Of a DNA stretch of 5,430 nt, positions 5,066-5,430 are shown in pieces. Under the pieces are notes generated by a model. The model worked only from the letters and a program-made list of their open reading frames with translations, had not been told where the DNA came from and did no database searches. Position numbers and translations under genes: made by a program. Every line of letters starts with the position of its first letter. The stretch's first letter is position 1. This DNA comes from Chitinophagaceae bacterium (GTDB taxonomy: Bacteria > Bacteroidota > Bacteroidia > Chitinophagales > Chitinophagaceae), in assembly GCA_003136915.1 (NCBI GenBank), contig PLEB01000305.1, positions 1 through 5,430 on the forward strand. The letters are read 5' to 3'.

Positions 5066-5430
5066 ATGAATGAGCCATTCGTAAAACGCATCACTACCCA
5101 GCTGGAAGAGGTCCGTGGGGCCGGATTGTTTAAGACCGAGCGGGTTATCAGCAGCAGGCAGGGGGTGGAAATTGCGGTGAACGGGCAAACAGTCTTAAAT
5201 TTTTGCGCCAATAACTACCTGGGACTCTCTTCCCACCCCAAGGCAATAGAAGCGGCGCACAAGACCCTGGATGAACGCGGTTACGGAATGAGCAGTGTAA
5301 GGTTTATCTGCGGAACCCAGGATATCCATAAGGAGCTGGAAAAAAAATTGTCGGATTTTCTCGGAATGGAAGACACTATATTATACGTGGCGGCTTTTGA
5401 TGCCAACGGCGGCATTTTCGAACCACTGTT
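5066..5430 (+). CDS. kbl: 2-amino-3-ketobutyrate CoA ligase (glycine C-acetyltransferase), N-terminal part, cut by window edge
   Basis: PLP-dependent alpha-oxoamine synthase that cleaves 2-amino-3-ketobutyrate with CoA into glycine and acetyl-CoA, the second step of threonine breakdown after threonine 3-dehydrogenase; cytoplasmic. The 121 codons present include the N-terminal block QLEEVRGAGLFKTERVISS (12-30), LNFCANNYLGLSSHP (44-58), YGMSSVRFICGTQDIHKELE (73-92), FLGMEDTILY (98-107) and FDANGG (111-116). These follow E. coli Kbl closely over the whole stretch. The SVRFICGTQD block and FDANGG favour Kbl over the related BioF, HemA (ALA synthase) and serine palmitoyltransferase. The PLP-binding lysine lies beyond the window. 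The ATG at 5066 is the only in-frame start that fits the family N-terminus. The gene is divergent from the sigma operon; no tdh gene is visible here. Confidence 0.93.
   Translation, partial: MNEPFVKRITTQLEEVRGAGLFKTERVISSRQGVEIAVNGQTVLNFCANNYLGLSSHPKAIEAAHKTLDERGYGMSSVRFICGTQDIHKELEKKLSDFLGMEDTILYVAAFDANGGIFEPL

Overview
The window looks like chromosomal DNA of a member of the Bacteroidota, most likely a Chitinophagaceae-like or related environmental lineage. This rests on four things: the ECF sigma factor followed by an N-terminal 'NYEEYFLLY..DxELS' anti-sigma-like protein, the aromatic-ended outer-membrane barrel, start codons without clear Shine-Dalgarno sequences, and a TAnnTTTG-type -7 promoter box. 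The genus-level placement is inference from protein style, not from a search.

Layout, left to right. Positions 28-1980 (+) hold a complete acetyl-CoA synthetase (acs). It meets, tail to tail across 9 bases, a YkuD-type L,D-transpeptidase on the minus strand (1990-2565). A strong rho-independent terminator (2645-2672, minus strand) separates that gene from a three-gene minus-strand operon read from 4954 down to 2716. The operon encodes an ECF sigma factor, a single-pass anti-sigma-like membrane protein and an outer-membrane beta-barrel protein. A 111-base divergent intergenic region follows, and then the first 121 codons of kbl (2-amino-3-ketobutyrate CoA ligase / glycine C-acetyltransferase), which runs off the right edge on the plus strand.

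Functionally, acs (acetate to acetyl-CoA) and kbl (2-amino-3-ketobutyrate plus CoA to glycine plus acetyl-CoA) are ordinary central-metabolism genes. The L,D-transpeptidase acts on the cell wall. The sigma / anti-sigma / barrel operon reads as a compact envelope-signalling module: cytoplasmic sigma factor, inner-membrane protein with a long periplasmic tail, and outer-membrane protein. It lacks the FecR domain and TonB-dependent receptor of the classical Bacteroidota FecI-FecR systems.

The most unusual signal is a heptanucleotide repeat family, GGTTGA(C/T). Seven perfect tandem copies lie inside the anti-sigma-like gene (3734-3782), where a change of one copy would shift the reading frame. 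Two direct copies and one inverted copy lie in the sigma/kbl divergent promoter region (5028-5049), between two oppositely facing -7-like boxes.
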